From: Vitellaria paradoxa
Taxonomy: Eukaryota; Streptophyta; Magnoliopsida; Ericales; Sapotaceae
NCBI GenBank assembly: GCA_019916065.1
Contig: CM034244.1
Span: forward strand, 30,659,933 to 30,723,932
Length of the DNA stretch: 64,000 nt
Reading direction: 5' to 3'
The stretch's first letter is position 1, and every line of letters begins with the position of its first letter. Made by a program: the position numbers and the translations under genes. Positions 45,801-57,829 of this stretch are shown here, piece after piece. Under the pieces are notes generated by a model. The model saw only the letters and a program-made list of their open reading frames with translations, did not search any database and was not told the DNA's origin.

Positions 45801-46929
45801 CCAAATTGGATGAACCATTAGCTGTGGTGACATTGGAGATGGATGAACACTGAAGATTAGAGAACAGTGAAGATGTACCAGACATATGGTTTGAAGCACC
45901 AGAATCAATGACCCAAGATGTATTTAAAGAGGTAGATACACATGTAATGGGATTACCTCAATGGGCTAAAGAGGCTGTTGGAAGAGATGCCTGATGAGCA
46001 TTCTGATACTGGAAGAACTTGGCGTATTCCTCTCCCGAGATAGTCACGATGGATGGTTCTCCTGCACTAAGCTTATCAGAAGAAGTATGAGCATCAGATG
46101 CAACAGCATGAACCATGTGAGCTGGCTTCCCATGGAGATCCCAACAGTTCTCCCTAATATGTCCAAGACGGCCACAATTAGTACATCTTGGTCTAGTACC
46201 ATGACCTCCACGACCACAGCCACGACTTCCACGTCCACATTCATTATACTGAGATGAAGACGGATGAACAAGGCTTTTATTATCTAAGGGAGTCTGACTA
46301 ATTAAGACAGAACGTACAGGCTCAGAATTAGTTGATGATTCCATAGATGCAACTCTCATAACCCTGGAATATGTCTCTGCGGATGAGGGAAGAGTGGCCC
46401 CACTGAGTATCTAGGCTTTGACAGGCTCAAACTCAGGATCTAGCCTAGTAAGAAAACGAAGCACCACCATTTGTTCTCTCTGCTTCTGCATAACATTAAT
46501 ATCTGTGGATAATGGTTGCAGAGAGTTCAATTCCTCATGGACATGCTTGAGAGAGGCAAAGTATTCAGTAACTGGTTTGCTGGACTGCTGGAGCTGAAAG
46601 AATTCCAGTGATAGGTCGTACATCTGAGTGAGATCACTGGAGAACAACAGACGAATATATTTCCATATATCCTTACACGTGTCTAAGTGAGTACACATGT
46701 CAGCGACATTGGGCTCCATAGAATTCCACAGCAAACTAACAAGATGGGCATCTTCTTGGACCCAAATATCAAACTTAGGATCATTTTCAGGAGGTGCTGG
46801 CTTAGTCAAATGCTTCTTTTTACCATATCCAGTTAAAGCAATCTTAATTGCCTTGGACCACTGGATGTAGTTTGTTCCATTCAACTTTCGAGTTGTCAAT
46901 TGTTGTGGAATTGGAACAGAACCACTCAT
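42807..46929 (-). pseudogene. Copia 2 gag-pol polyprotein, interrupted
   Basis: The ATG at 46929 starts MSGSVPIPQQLTTRKLNGTN, a copia gag of the UBN2/retrotran_gag_3 kind. In order on the minus strand: zinc knuckle CTNCGRLGHIRENC (46185-46144); protease WVIDSGASNHM (near 45905); integrase with CESCQLGKHHR, YSDVWGP, LRSDN and NGVAERKN; reverse transcriptase with LDIKNAFLHGDL and YVDDIV (near 43755); RNase H with SVESEYRAMA and TKHIEVDCHFVRE; final TGA at 42807. In-frame stops lie near 46411, 45958, 44822, 44300, 43281 and 43198. One frameshift falls in an A8 run at about 45155-45162, inside the integrase catalytic region. Length is otherwise normal. Confidence 0.92.
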
Positions 46930-46989
46930 TATCTTCTAATCAATCAGGGTTCCAGTAGCAATTTAAGATCAAAAAATGTAACTTTGAAC

Positions 46990-47432
46990 AGTACAGGGAC
47001 ACACGGCAGATGAATAGTGACGACAAAGAAGAGGAACCAAACAAAGGTTGACAAATTACCAATCTGATTGCACTGGTAGACTCATCACGGGGAGTAAAAT
47101 AGTCGGCAAAGAAGATTGGAACTCAGACGTCGAGACACGCTCCCTCACGCGTGGCTTTGGCGTCAGCGCGTGAAGCCCACGCGCAGTGATACTAGAGGCG
47201 CGTGGCGGTGCGTGGGACTTTCTTAGGTGACGGCGCTCCTCCGACGGTGATCATCTACTTCCGACGATCTATCTTAGTGCTATGACCAACTGGACTAGCA
47301 AAGGTTTGATGACCTTTGCTTTGAAAATGACCCGGGACCTTCGTTTTTGACAGTGAACGTTGATAAACGGTGAGTGACTCACTAACTCACTGTTTTACAT
47401 GACTATTTCACTCAATTACACTCACTAAACTT
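46990..47432 (-). other. Copia 2 leader between PBS and gag
   Basis: Non-coding. It contains a GC-rich block (about 47136-47220) with repeated CACGCG / CGCGTG words that can pair with each other, presumably in the packaged RNA leader. Confidence 0.55.
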
Positions 47433-47444
47433 GCTCTGATTCCA
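47433..47444 (-). promoter_or_regulatory. Copia 2 primer binding site
   Basis: On the minus strand TGGAATCAGAGC follows the 5' LTR directly, one mismatch from the common TGGTATCAGAGC. Confidence 0.88.
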
Positions 47445-47640
47445 TGATAAGATTGTAATAAACATTTTCCACACTAGATTCAAGTGTGTGGACTGATTTA
47501 TATACACAAAGGAGAAAGACTATACAGCTTACCTTGGTGACCATTCGGTTACCAAGTGTCCAGATACACTAACTATTAATGCTATACTAACTCTAAGTAT
47601 TAATGCTACACTAACTCTAAGTATTAATGCTACATTAACA
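47445..47640 (-). repeat. Copia 2 5' LTR
   Basis: It is 196 bp and aligns with the 3' LTR apart from about five substitutions and one extra 24-bp repeat unit near its outer end. Confidence 0.93.
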
Positions 47641-47797
47641 TCTTGTTAGGTTTCTCTCAAAAATTTTTTGATGTCGAGGTTGTGTGGCTAAATAAAAAGA
47701 CTATTCTTTTATATAGACAAGAGTAGAGACCTAGGTGTAAATAAATTTAAGTTGATTAATTAGGAAATTATCAATAATTATCTCATAATTACGAATA

Positions 47798-48080
47798 TAC
47801 TACTAGGAGCGAAGGAATGCTCAATCACCTGAGGTGGTCGTCTAAAATCTCCAAAGCGGTCGTTTATACTTTACATGACCACTTTAAGGTGGACATTGAT
47901 GGGGGGTCGAGAACTCCTATAGATGATCGCTTAAAGCGGTCGTGGATACTGTCGATCACTTTGTGACGATCGACATTGAATAGTGTCGAAAGTTTTAGGT
48001 GACTATCTCAAAGCGATCATCTATTACATTTCGATGACCGCATTGAGGCACTTGCTTAAAGGTTCAAAAGGAAATAGAAG
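47798..48080. repeat. CACTA left subterminal repeat region
   Basis: Copies of (A/C)AAAGCGGTCG and GATCGACA-like words in both orientations, often followed by TTTATACT, GGATACT or CTATTACA, fill the first 280 bases. In CACTA elements such regions bind the element's DNA-binding protein; that role is inferred here. Confidence 0.6.
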
Positions 48081-48464
48081 CGGCCATCCATAATTTTTTT
48101 TTAGATTAAGTTAATTTTGTTAAAATAAAGAAAAAAACTATAATAACATATAACAAAACCTGTGCATTCATATAACCTGTACCAACATCTACCATAATAA
48201 AATTAAATTATCCAACACAAATAAAAATATTGATAAAATAAAAATTAAAATATTCGTTACATTATCCTTAAGTAAATGAATTTACAAAGGGAAAAAATGT
48301 CTTTGAGTGAAGGAAAAGCTCAAAACCGTAGTAGAATCCATCAAACTTGAAATAGATTTAAAAAAAATTAAATTACATACTGATCGAAATTGTAACAAAT
48401 GAATTTAAAATTAAATCATAAACAAATTTAACTTATAAAATTTCAAATTTAATCAACTTAAAAG

Positions 48465-49258
48465 TAGAAACTTTTTGGGGCCATTCTGAGGAATCCAATG
48501 CTCGGATTCCCACACGATTCATTTTTGCAAGTTCTACATGCCTAGAGCTAACTAGTCGTCAAGTTTTGTTGAGATCGGACGTCGTATGCTCGGTTTGAGT
48601 AGTTGACTCCTAAGTGGATTGTTATAAGTTTCAAGTTTCAACTACGAAATTTTCGGGGCTATTCTGAGCAATCCGACGCTAAGATTCCTACATAGTTCAT
48701 TCCTGCAAGTCCTAAATGCTTAGAACTAGTTACTTGTCAAGTTCTATTGAGATCAGAGGTCATATGCTCAGTTTGAGCAATTGACTCCTATGTGAAATGT
48801 TCTAAGTTTCAAGTTTCAACTATGAAAAATCTAGGGCCATTCCGAGCAATTCGATACTCAGATTCTCGCACGGTTCATTTCTGCAAGTCCTAAATGTATA
48901 GAACTAGCCACTCATCAAGTTCCATTCAAATCAGATGTCGTATGCTCGATTTGAGCAATTGATTTCTACATGAAACCTTTTAAGTTTTAACTATGAACTT
49001 TTCAAGGCCATTCCGATTGATCCGACTCTCAAATTCCCATGCAGTTTATTTTTGCAAATCCTAAATGCCTATAACTAGCTACTTGTCAAGTTCCGTTGAG
49101 ATCGGAGGTCATATGCTCGGTTTGAACAGTTGACTCTTATGCAAAACGTTTTAAGTTTCAAGTTTCAACTACAAACTTCCCGAGGCCATTCGAAGCAATC
49201 TAACCCTAAATGTCTATATTCAATCCCTACTTTGTGAATCCTAAGTTTCAAGTTTCCA
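48465..49258. repeat. 178-bp tandem array (about 4.4 copies)
   Basis: The landmark CCATTCTGAGNAATCCGA recurs at 48481, 48659, 48837, 49008 and 49186 (steps 178, 178, 171, 178). Each unit contains CAAGTTNNGTTGAGATCGGA, GTATGCTCGGTTTGA and GTTTCAAGTTTCAACTA. The last unit is cut by the solo LTR at 49259. It lies inside the CACTA element and is non-coding. 48081-48464 before it is plain AT-rich DNA. Confidence 0.92.
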
Positions 49259-52018
49259 TGTAAAGACCCAAAATTTTTGGCTTTTTATTTTGAATTTATA
49301 ATATTTAAAATTCTGATATTTTGGACCGCCATTTATATTTTATGTATATGATCTTGTGTTAATTTATTTTTATGTTATATGTATTGATGTGTGTAGAGGT
49401 ATGTATGTAATTATAGGTTAATAACTCATCAGTAAGGAGGGGAGGCATTGATATTTGTTTATTACTTTGTGGGGAGGCCAAGATTTGGGAGTTAGAGGAA
49501 GAATTAAGAAGGTTTTTATGAGTCCATGCATCTGAGTAAGAGAGATGAGGTTTTTAATTAGTGCATAAATACCCCTTTTCACATTGACACCATCAATTTC
49601 ATTATTTCCCGTTTCTCTTCTTCCTTTCTGTGTGAGAAAATAATAGTAAAATAAAGTAAAGAGAGTTGTGCCTACTATTTATCTGTTGGAAGAAACAGCG
49701 AACGTGATCGTAGAAGAAATTTGAAGTGAAATCGACGGAGACTGTTCGTATGGCCAACTTGAGTTGGTGTTTCATTTGGATTTTTATATACTTTGTCAAC
49801 ATATATAATTTGAGGTAGGTGGGATTGTGTTTATTTGATATATATTTTTTTATCATGTCATGTATGTATATATGTGCAAGAGATAAAAAAACTTGTTCTA
49901 TGGATTGATTCTTGATTATGTGAAATTCTGAAACTTTCATACTGAAATGAGTACACTATTTTCCTATAAAAATCATACTTAGAGATTGAATTAAATCTTG
50001 ATGTTTTTACCCGCGCAACTAGACATATAAAGGAGTGTCCAGTAAAAATATCACAATTTTTGGATTTAAATGAATTTATTAAAAATAGTCAAACTTGACT
50101 GATTAGTTGAGATTTCTATGCTAGGATTAGCACACTATTTTTATATGAAATTTATACTTAGAGGTTGAATTAATTTTTGATATTTTTATATATGGGAGTA
50201 CATATCCAAACTAGTATCCATTAAAAATTTTATTTTTTTTGAGTTAAAATAGATTTTACAAAAATCGTGAAAATTGACTGTTTGTTTTAAATTGTTGTGT
50301 TGACAGGAGTTTGATTTTTGGTATAAAAATGATACCTAGAGATTAAATTAATTTCTAACAATTTTATATATGAAACTAGACATGTTAGAGATTCTATAGT
50401 AAATTTTTTATAAATTTTTGAGTAATAATTTATTTTATAAAAATATTAAAACTTGACTGCTTGGTTTACATTGCTGTACTAACAACAGTCAGATATTTGG
50501 TACAAAAGATATAAATAAAAGTTGATATAACTTTTGAAATTTGTATATGTTAAACTAGATGTATGAATGAGCTTTCTATAAAAATTTCAAAATTTTTGGA
50601 TTTAAAATGGATTTTATAAAAATCGTGAAAGTGAGCTGTTCTATATGGTTCTAATAGAAATACCCATTTTAGTATTCTTAAAATCTGTATTATAGGGCTT
50701 TATAAAAATTTTAAATTTTGTATTTATGAAACTGGAGTTAATTATAAGTATTTTAGGCTTTTGAATTAGTATAAAATATTTTATTTTCTATTTTTTCATG
50801 AATTATCAAAATTTATGTCTTGAATCATTCTTTATCATAACATGCTTGATATAAATTTTTGTTTATCAAGCTAGCTATATATATATTCTTGAATATGGTT
50901 GCATGAGATTTATTTGATAAATGTTGTAATGAGAATGATATTGATAGATGAGCAGCATGAAACTTAGGCCTAGAAAAATTAACTTCATAAGACTTATTGA
51001 TTTAAATGATGAACAAAAAAAAAAAAAAATCAAATTAGGGAGAACTCTTATGTATGTTGTGTTGTTAATTAAAGAAATTACTTGAGATTTGATTTTTGGG
51101 TTATTGGGGTCATTAAGGGTACTAGAAAGAGTGGGTTATAGAGCCCAGGGGTTGGAAGCCCAAAACTTGCGCAGGGTGGTTAACATAACCAATAGGTTAA
51201 AAACCTACGAAATGTATATACAGTTTATTATAGCGTATATTTAGTACCGGGACTGTGGGACCGGTTGGCCTACTAAAGTAAATGAGTACATTTGGGACTG
51301 CTGGATCAATTATATCCCATGACTGGGGTCTGAGGATGTGATAAGTACATGTAGGACTTGGGACTAGTTATACCCCACGACTTAGGCGTGGGGATTTATT
51401 TTGGATTTAGTTTTAAGACCATAGACTAAACTTTCAGAGTACCTGACCCATAGTATGATATTGATGTGTGGTGATGTGAATGATGTGATATGATTTTTTT
51501 TTAGCATAAGACTGCGGGATCATGGCTGATAACTAAATAATTTGAATGAAATGATTAACTATGGATATTTTGAAAATTATAAGATTTTAAATTTTATTCT
51601 TATTAATTAGTGTTAATAGCTTTGCATGATTAAGAAATTATAGTTTATAAACACTTTCTGAGCACACGTAGAATTTAATGCTCACCCCCTACTACAGTTG
51701 GTAACGTAGGAGTTGATGCTCATGATTGACCAGTGGGTTAGCTAGCCGTCTTGGGTTGTTATAGCTGGATGATTTATTTTATTTTGCATTCCAACATTTA
51801 AATTATAATGTAATGGAGTATTGATTTGAGCTCATATTTGTGACATGGTTTCGTAGCTAATTTTTAGGGCATTTTAAAAATATTTTGAATATTCAAGAAA
51901 TTGAATAATACTTACTTTAATTAGATTCCGCTCTGATATGGTATATTTTTCATGGTTTGATATTTTTTTTTTTGGGTTTCGCTCCCACGTCCTCGGTCAT
52001 GGATTTCAAGGCGTGACA
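49259..52018. mobile_element. Solo LTR, copy 3 (related type), TSD TTCCA/TTCTA
   Basis: It starts TGTAAAGACCCAAAATTTTT and ends CAAGGCGTGACA, the same terminal pattern as the other two solo LTRs. Flanks are TTCCA (49254-49258) and TTCTA (52019-52023), a 5-bp duplication with one change. It shares the TGCTCACCCC-type segment (about 51680) with the TAGCTCACCC segment of copy 1, but the rest is too diverged to align by eye. No PBS or coding part adjoins it. A tandem repeat occupies its first half. Confidence 0.75.
49975..50680. repeat. 178-179 bp tandem repeat inside solo LTR 3
   Basis: TTAGAGATTGAATTAA-like landmarks at 49979, 50158 and 50336, with a weaker fourth near 50514, give a period of 178-179 bp. 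Units share AAACTAGACATNT, AAAATTTTTGGATTTAAA and AATCGTGAAANTTGACTG. The sequence differs from the 178-bp array at 48465-49258. Confidence 0.75.
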
Positions 52019-52599
52019 TTCTATGTTTGACTCTACGTTTTAATTCCACAAATGGAACATCAACCTCTATCTTCAACTCTATATTATAAACTACAAAAAG
52101 TAATGGAATTTTAAAACTAGAATATATTTATGTAGTTATAAATAATAAAATTATATCTTATCATGATCATCTCTATATTCTAGAGGCTGGCGCAGCCTGT
52201 TGTCATCATCAACATTCTACATTTAATAATTTAAAATTTTAGTTCTCATATATTTGTGAACATAAAACAATAAGAGAATTTATAAATGTACGGTTAATAT
52301 TCAATATGTTACTTGAGTGGGATGTTAAGACTCATGGAACTCTGCCCGCAGCTTACCTTGTATATGGTCCATGTGCTGAACCATCTCAACACGAAACTCA
52401 TCTTAGACCTCAGCTTAAATCTCGAATCGAACCTCAACTTGGACTGAGGCTCGAACCTCAACTTGAACTAAGGTAAGTAGCTCAGCCTGAACCTTGGCCT
52501 GGAGCTCAGCTTAGACTTCGTCCCAAACCTCAGCTCATAGCTGCTCACGTAAGTCCACCCAAAAAGTGTCCAAGCAAATGGAGATGAGGGCCTTGATGT

Positions 52600-55500
52600 A
52601 CTTATTCATGCACCTATATGAGTCCACAGACAAGGCAGCTGCAGTAGCCTATCGGATACTTATCCATTGCCACTATGTTCATGTAGCCATGGCCATCCTG
52701 GCCTACGACCTCGGCGAAGATAGCATCGCACATCTCAACTGAGTCTTGATCGGCCTTTGGAAGCTCAGCTAGGCATGCCTGGACCTGCTCTATGATGGCA
52801 CATATGTTGGGGTGGTGGGGATCATGTATCCTCTCGAATATGCGAATCCGAATAGTCAAGATCCTTTCCACCTGCATCTGCACAAAAGGTAAATTAAATT
52901 AGTTATAGAAAATAAAGTAATTACTAATGCAAGAAAATAAACAAAACTTGTAATTAATTTAAATAAGGCTATATACCTTATGTAGTATGTCTTAGATTTG
53001 CTTCCCTCATATCATGTCCGGTGGACTAACGTTGGCTTGATTCACTGAGTTCGTCGATGACTCAAACTATGTTCGTCGACAACTCAAGCTGCATTCGAAA
53101 AATTATAATTAATTAATAACAATGAGAAGTAGAAATTCAATACAATAAATTTAAAATCATTATTTAATTGTACCTGAACTAAGTCGCTAAACCAATAAAA
53201 CACGACATTTGGCCACTACTCTAGGACCACGCAAGGAGGACACCGCTTAAGGATGCCTAGGGCTCCCTTGAATGGCAGGAAATATTGCTTCTTGACGTTG
53301 AACTTATGGTAAGTTTGCTTACCATAACCTCCCACCAAATACGGTCCAAGGTCTCAGTGGGCACGGCAGCCCAATCCATGAAAGATAAGGTCACGACGCG
53401 TCCATCTCGAACCATTACAACCAACTACCTAATTAAGTTACTATCCGACTTTCTTGTAGGGTGGTGGTAGTGATTGAACTAAAATTGACAAGCCTGGACC
53501 TGTAGAGGGTGGTAGGGCCTCTCGTAGCACAAGAGGCTACAGTAGTACTCGTAGATCCTACAATTATTTAACTCAATATCTTAAATTAACAATTTATAGA
53601 AATAAAGTTAATCTACGTAATAATTAACTAGCAATTTTTAAGGTATATCTAAAATGTATATACCTAATGTACTTCAGGTGTTAAGATCTTGTATGGGTGT
53701 CTGAGTGGCTTGAGGGCCTCCAATCGAAGTGGATGCGATTGTGGGTGGTAATGCCCAACAGGACATCGATATAGTACTATGCCCTCAGCTGGTGATGGGT
53801 AAAGAAGGCTAGGTGGAACCAGACAATCTAATGGGAGACATCAGCAAAGTAGAATTCATGGGGAGGCTAGCATAATAGGGAGCAGGATAAGTCAAGGGAA
53901 AATATAGTGGGTGGTGCAAGAAGTGATGGAGGCTGTGTTCCTAAGGAGTGGTGGCTGCAATAGAGGATTGACTAGGGCAAGAACCAGATCTAGTGGCTGT
54001 GAAGTCTACAGCCGAGGGGTAGGATTAAGGGCTTAGGGGGTCAGCGGCCTAGGTAGAATCGGGGGCCTGGTTGGGTTCAAAATCAAGCTAGGGTGGAGCG
54101 ACATCGAGGGGCAGAGTAGCATTAGGATTGATTTGGTGCTCCGCATCGGTTGTAGCAGCAGTCACGACACATGAACGGGTAGCGCACAGATGTTCTCTCG
54201 TGGTAAGTGGACAATCTTTCTTCCTACCATGCACCATCTAGCAACTCTTACATGTTGAAAGATACATTAGCAAAAAACAATATTTAATAAATGTCACACG
54301 TTATATATTAATCACACATAAACGTCAAATATCCAAGGAAGAGAAAATGAGACAATAAAAATACTCGATTAAGTTATGCAACTAAAAATTCAACGGTTTC
54401 TCTAACCCAACCAGCATCCTATTCACAAACTAATATGAGTGTCACTTAACTCTTATCGTGGGTACCCCTCTGCCTCCAGATCATTGACATTTTTACTACA
54501 ACGTACCAATTTAAATCCATTAGGTCCTTGACAAAGTAGACTTATTTAGCTTGGGATGCTAGAATGTATGATTCATTGCTGATCCAATCCTCTTTATATA
54601 GAGGTTGTTGAAGTTATCTAACGTTAATTTATAATCATCGTTTTTCACACCATACCTGAGATCTACCCAATCACACTTAAGCATCAAAACTCTGAGTTTG
54701 TTACTGTATCTAATTTCAATGACATCTATAAGCAGCTTATAATAAAACACTGCTCCCATACGAGAATTGTTGTCTTTCTGGCTTGAAAATTTAGGGTATC
54801 AGCGCTGAGAGCTACCCCACAGTTCTGAGTTGCCTATTTGTTGTCCAACTCTTTGGTACGGAACCAAAACCCATTAATTTCACAAGCTTTATAGCAATGT
54901 GCTGAGGTAAACGGTCTATTTGCCAATGCATTGAATTCATTAGATAAAATTTTAGCAGATGTTTTATGCATGTTGTGCACCTGATTGTATGTTTAATTGA
55001 GTTAGGATGCAAAGAACAAGCACAAACATATAAAAAAACAATTTGAAACCTGGCTTGGGGCTTACATGCTCTATAAACCACACGTGAAATGAGTTGAAGT
55101 GTTAAGTATATACTACATGGTTGGCTACCCGAGGCAACCTCTGTTTTATTTATGTTAGGTGTTTCCTATGAAAAAAAAATAATAATTTGAGCAAATATTT
55201 AAGACATTCATATTCAATTGGTAAATAAGTAAAAATACAGTTAAAATCAAATGATAACAACTTATTGAGTGAATGGTCAAACCGATGCCGTGTTAAACAG
55301 CATACACCGGTGAGCTTGAACCCATGAATTGTTAGTAAGATTGAAGAATGTTCCTTCCCGAAGTGGACCTTTGTGAATTTTCTGGGGACAAGTCAATTTG
55401 GTTTCAACATAGCCAATATACATGGCACAGAAATTGCTACATTCTTTCATCAAATACCCTTTAGCCATCGATACCTCAAGATGAGCTCTATTACGAACAT

Positions 55501-57823
55501 ACTATAAGGTTTTAAGATATCTTTCAATCGGATACATCAAACAGAATTAAACAAGATTGCCTAGCATAGCTTCATCGGCTAAGTATACTGTTAGATGCAC
55601 TATTACGTCGAAAAAAGCAAGTAAAAATATTATTTCAAGATGATAAAGTGTTATCGTAATCCGATCCCTGAGATTTTGTATGTTGTCTGGGCTATTTACT
55701 TTCAAACACAAATGCCTGAGGAAGTTACTAAACTCAATCAACAGTTCAATCACTTTCTTTAATAAGTATCGACGAATGGCAATAGGGATCAGTTGTTGTC
55801 TAAGAATATGACCATCATGGCTCTTTAAACTAGATAGAGTCATCTCTTGCATGTTCACCTACCTCGAGATATTAGAATAATATCCATCGGGCACCTTAAT
55901 ATCTTTGAGGACTTTGAGACATAACTCTTTTTCATCCCTTCTCATTGTGAACTATGTTGGGGGTAGATACGTTCTATTTGCTCCTCTCAACTACAAATGT
56001 AATGATTGTCTCACTTCCATATCCTCTAAATCACACCGAGCATTGGTAGTATTCTTCGATCTTATTTTGTCACCAAGCATTGTCCACAATAAGTACATTC
56101 TTCTCAATGTACATCACATCTAAGTTATGCATTAGTAAATTGTAATTCTAATAGGATAGCTTAAAAAATATGCTCATTTTCTTCTAGTTATTGGCACGAG
56201 GCTCATTTGATTAGGGCAACGACTCTCGCAGGTCATTCGACCTACATACAGTCAGTATACATTCTAAATCAAATTGGCTTAATAATTCATTACCAGTCAA
56301 TCTCCTAGGGTCTCCACCAAATTCTCGATTGCCAACAAAAGCAGTTTTGTTCTTTCTAAACCTATATGTATTAAGCAAAAATTGTCAGTGACTCATGTAA
56401 CCAAAGTTTTTGCCATGACGCAACCATTATGATTGGGTGCTCATATTGCAAGGAAGATAAGCAAACTTCCCTTTTATACTCCAGCCAAATAGGTTGACAT
56501 ATGCCAGAAAGTCATTGGTTGTCCACAACAAAGTTGCACAGAGATTGAACATTTCATTACCTGTAGTATCGAATGCCATCACTTCTTCACTCCACAATTA
56601 TTGTAACTATTCCATCAACAATTGTAGGTGCACATCGATCTTCTCTTCGGGTCCTTTCAGCCCATCAATGAGGACCAACAAAATCAAAAATGGTTGCTTC
56701 ATGCACAGCCAAGGCGTATAAGGAATAAGGACAACGAATCATGTACTTTGTGCAATATTCATCGTCCTAAACGAGTTTGCCGCATTTGCAACCAAACCGA
56801 GCCGAACGTTTTAGCTATCCATAGTAAAGTCTGAATTTCAACGATCGAAATCTTTCTAGACGGGAGAGTTGGAAGGATGTGTCATTTTTCTATTATCATT
56901 ATTGTTCTTTGAATGTCATCTCATTAATTTCACCATCTTTGAAGATATAAATAACTTCTTCAATCTTGGCTTAAGAGGGAAGTATTGAACTTGCTTTATA
57001 GTAACTGGTTTCTCCTAAGGCCATGACTTAAATGAGCAACAACATCTTGCTTCCATCTAGAATTATCATATACATGACATTTGTCAAGGTTTGCATGCTC
57101 ATTTTGAAACAACATACAACTCTTTGGGCAAGCATCCCATTCTGAAACAACATACAACTCTTCGAGCGTACATTCTATGTCTCATACGTGAAGCCTAAAT
57201 CTTCTATCAACTTAAAGGCTTGGTAGTAGGACTCGTAAACCTTTACACCCTCAGGCAGAACTTTTTTTAACAACTCTAGTGACATGTTAAATGAGCTATT
57301 GGTCTACTGATTCAAAACTTTCTAGTGCAACAACTCGACAATAAAAGATAACTGACTATAATTCTGATAACCAGGTTACAATTCGGTGTTTGCATCATCG
57401 ATAATTCTAAAAAAACCTCAATAAATCTTTGTTGGCACCTGACCAAGGGTTACTCCAACCCACTTCATCAACCTCAGTACTTAGTTATACGGTCAGTGTT
57501 CCAACTATAATCTCCTATGTCATTTCCATCATTTAATCCCTAGGCACAACATCTTCATATAATCTATCTCTTTCCTCACATTGCCGTAACAAAACATAAG
57601 CATCCCCATACTTTGTCCAATTCTTATAAGTCTTTAAGAAACCATGCCTCAGTAGATGATCCCTTACCACTTCCCATGTGAAATGATATCGATTAATACA
57701 CTTTCTGCATGGGCAATTGATCGATTGTTGATCCAATGTCTAAGTGTACACAATAAACTCTTTAATCCCTTGTATATATCGAGATGATAACCCATTCAGC
57801 AAGTCAATCTAGGTCTTATCCAT
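52600..57823 (-). pseudogene. CACTA transposase (TNP2-type) pseudogene
   Basis: Read on the minus strand from an ATG at 57823: MDKT, a stop in place of W, then IDLLNGLSSRYIQGIKEFIV and NCPCRKCINR (transposase-associated domain). Next come KKVLPEGVKVYESYYQAFKL and IEDLGFTYET (near 57240). The TNP2 core follows as NEMFNLCATLLWTTNDFLAY and VNLFGWSIKGKFAYLPC (near 56500). A DUF4218-like part (55858-55280) has HLCLKVNSPDNIQNLRDRIT and ECSNFCAMYIGYVETKL. A DUF4216-like part (54759-54559) has LRVLMLKCDWVDLRYGVKND. The C-terminal Ptta/En/Spm-type tail (52883-52640) includes CDAIFAEVVGQDGHGY. Many stops and frameshifts make it inactive. Domain names are from memory of the families. Confidence 0.8.
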
Positions 57824-57829
57824 TCCTTC

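Larger units (their letters stand above)
42628..47640 (-). mobile_element. Ty1/copia retrotransposon 2, minus strand, TSD TCTTG
   Basis: LTRs at 42628-42799 (3') and 47445-47640 (5') enclose a gag-pol region read on the minus strand. The 5-bp duplication TCTTG is perfect (42623-42627 and 47641-47645). The LTRs are short (172 and 196 bp). Their length difference is an extra copy of a 24-bp ACTCTAAGTATTAATGCT-type unit, and otherwise they differ at about five positions. The domain set is complete, but stops and a frameshift make it non-autonomous. Confidence 0.95.

Noticed and set aside
56494..56834. Plus-strand frames near 56500-56830
   Set aside because: The minus strand here reads as the TNP2 transposase core (LLWTTNDFLAY), so the plus frames are shadows.
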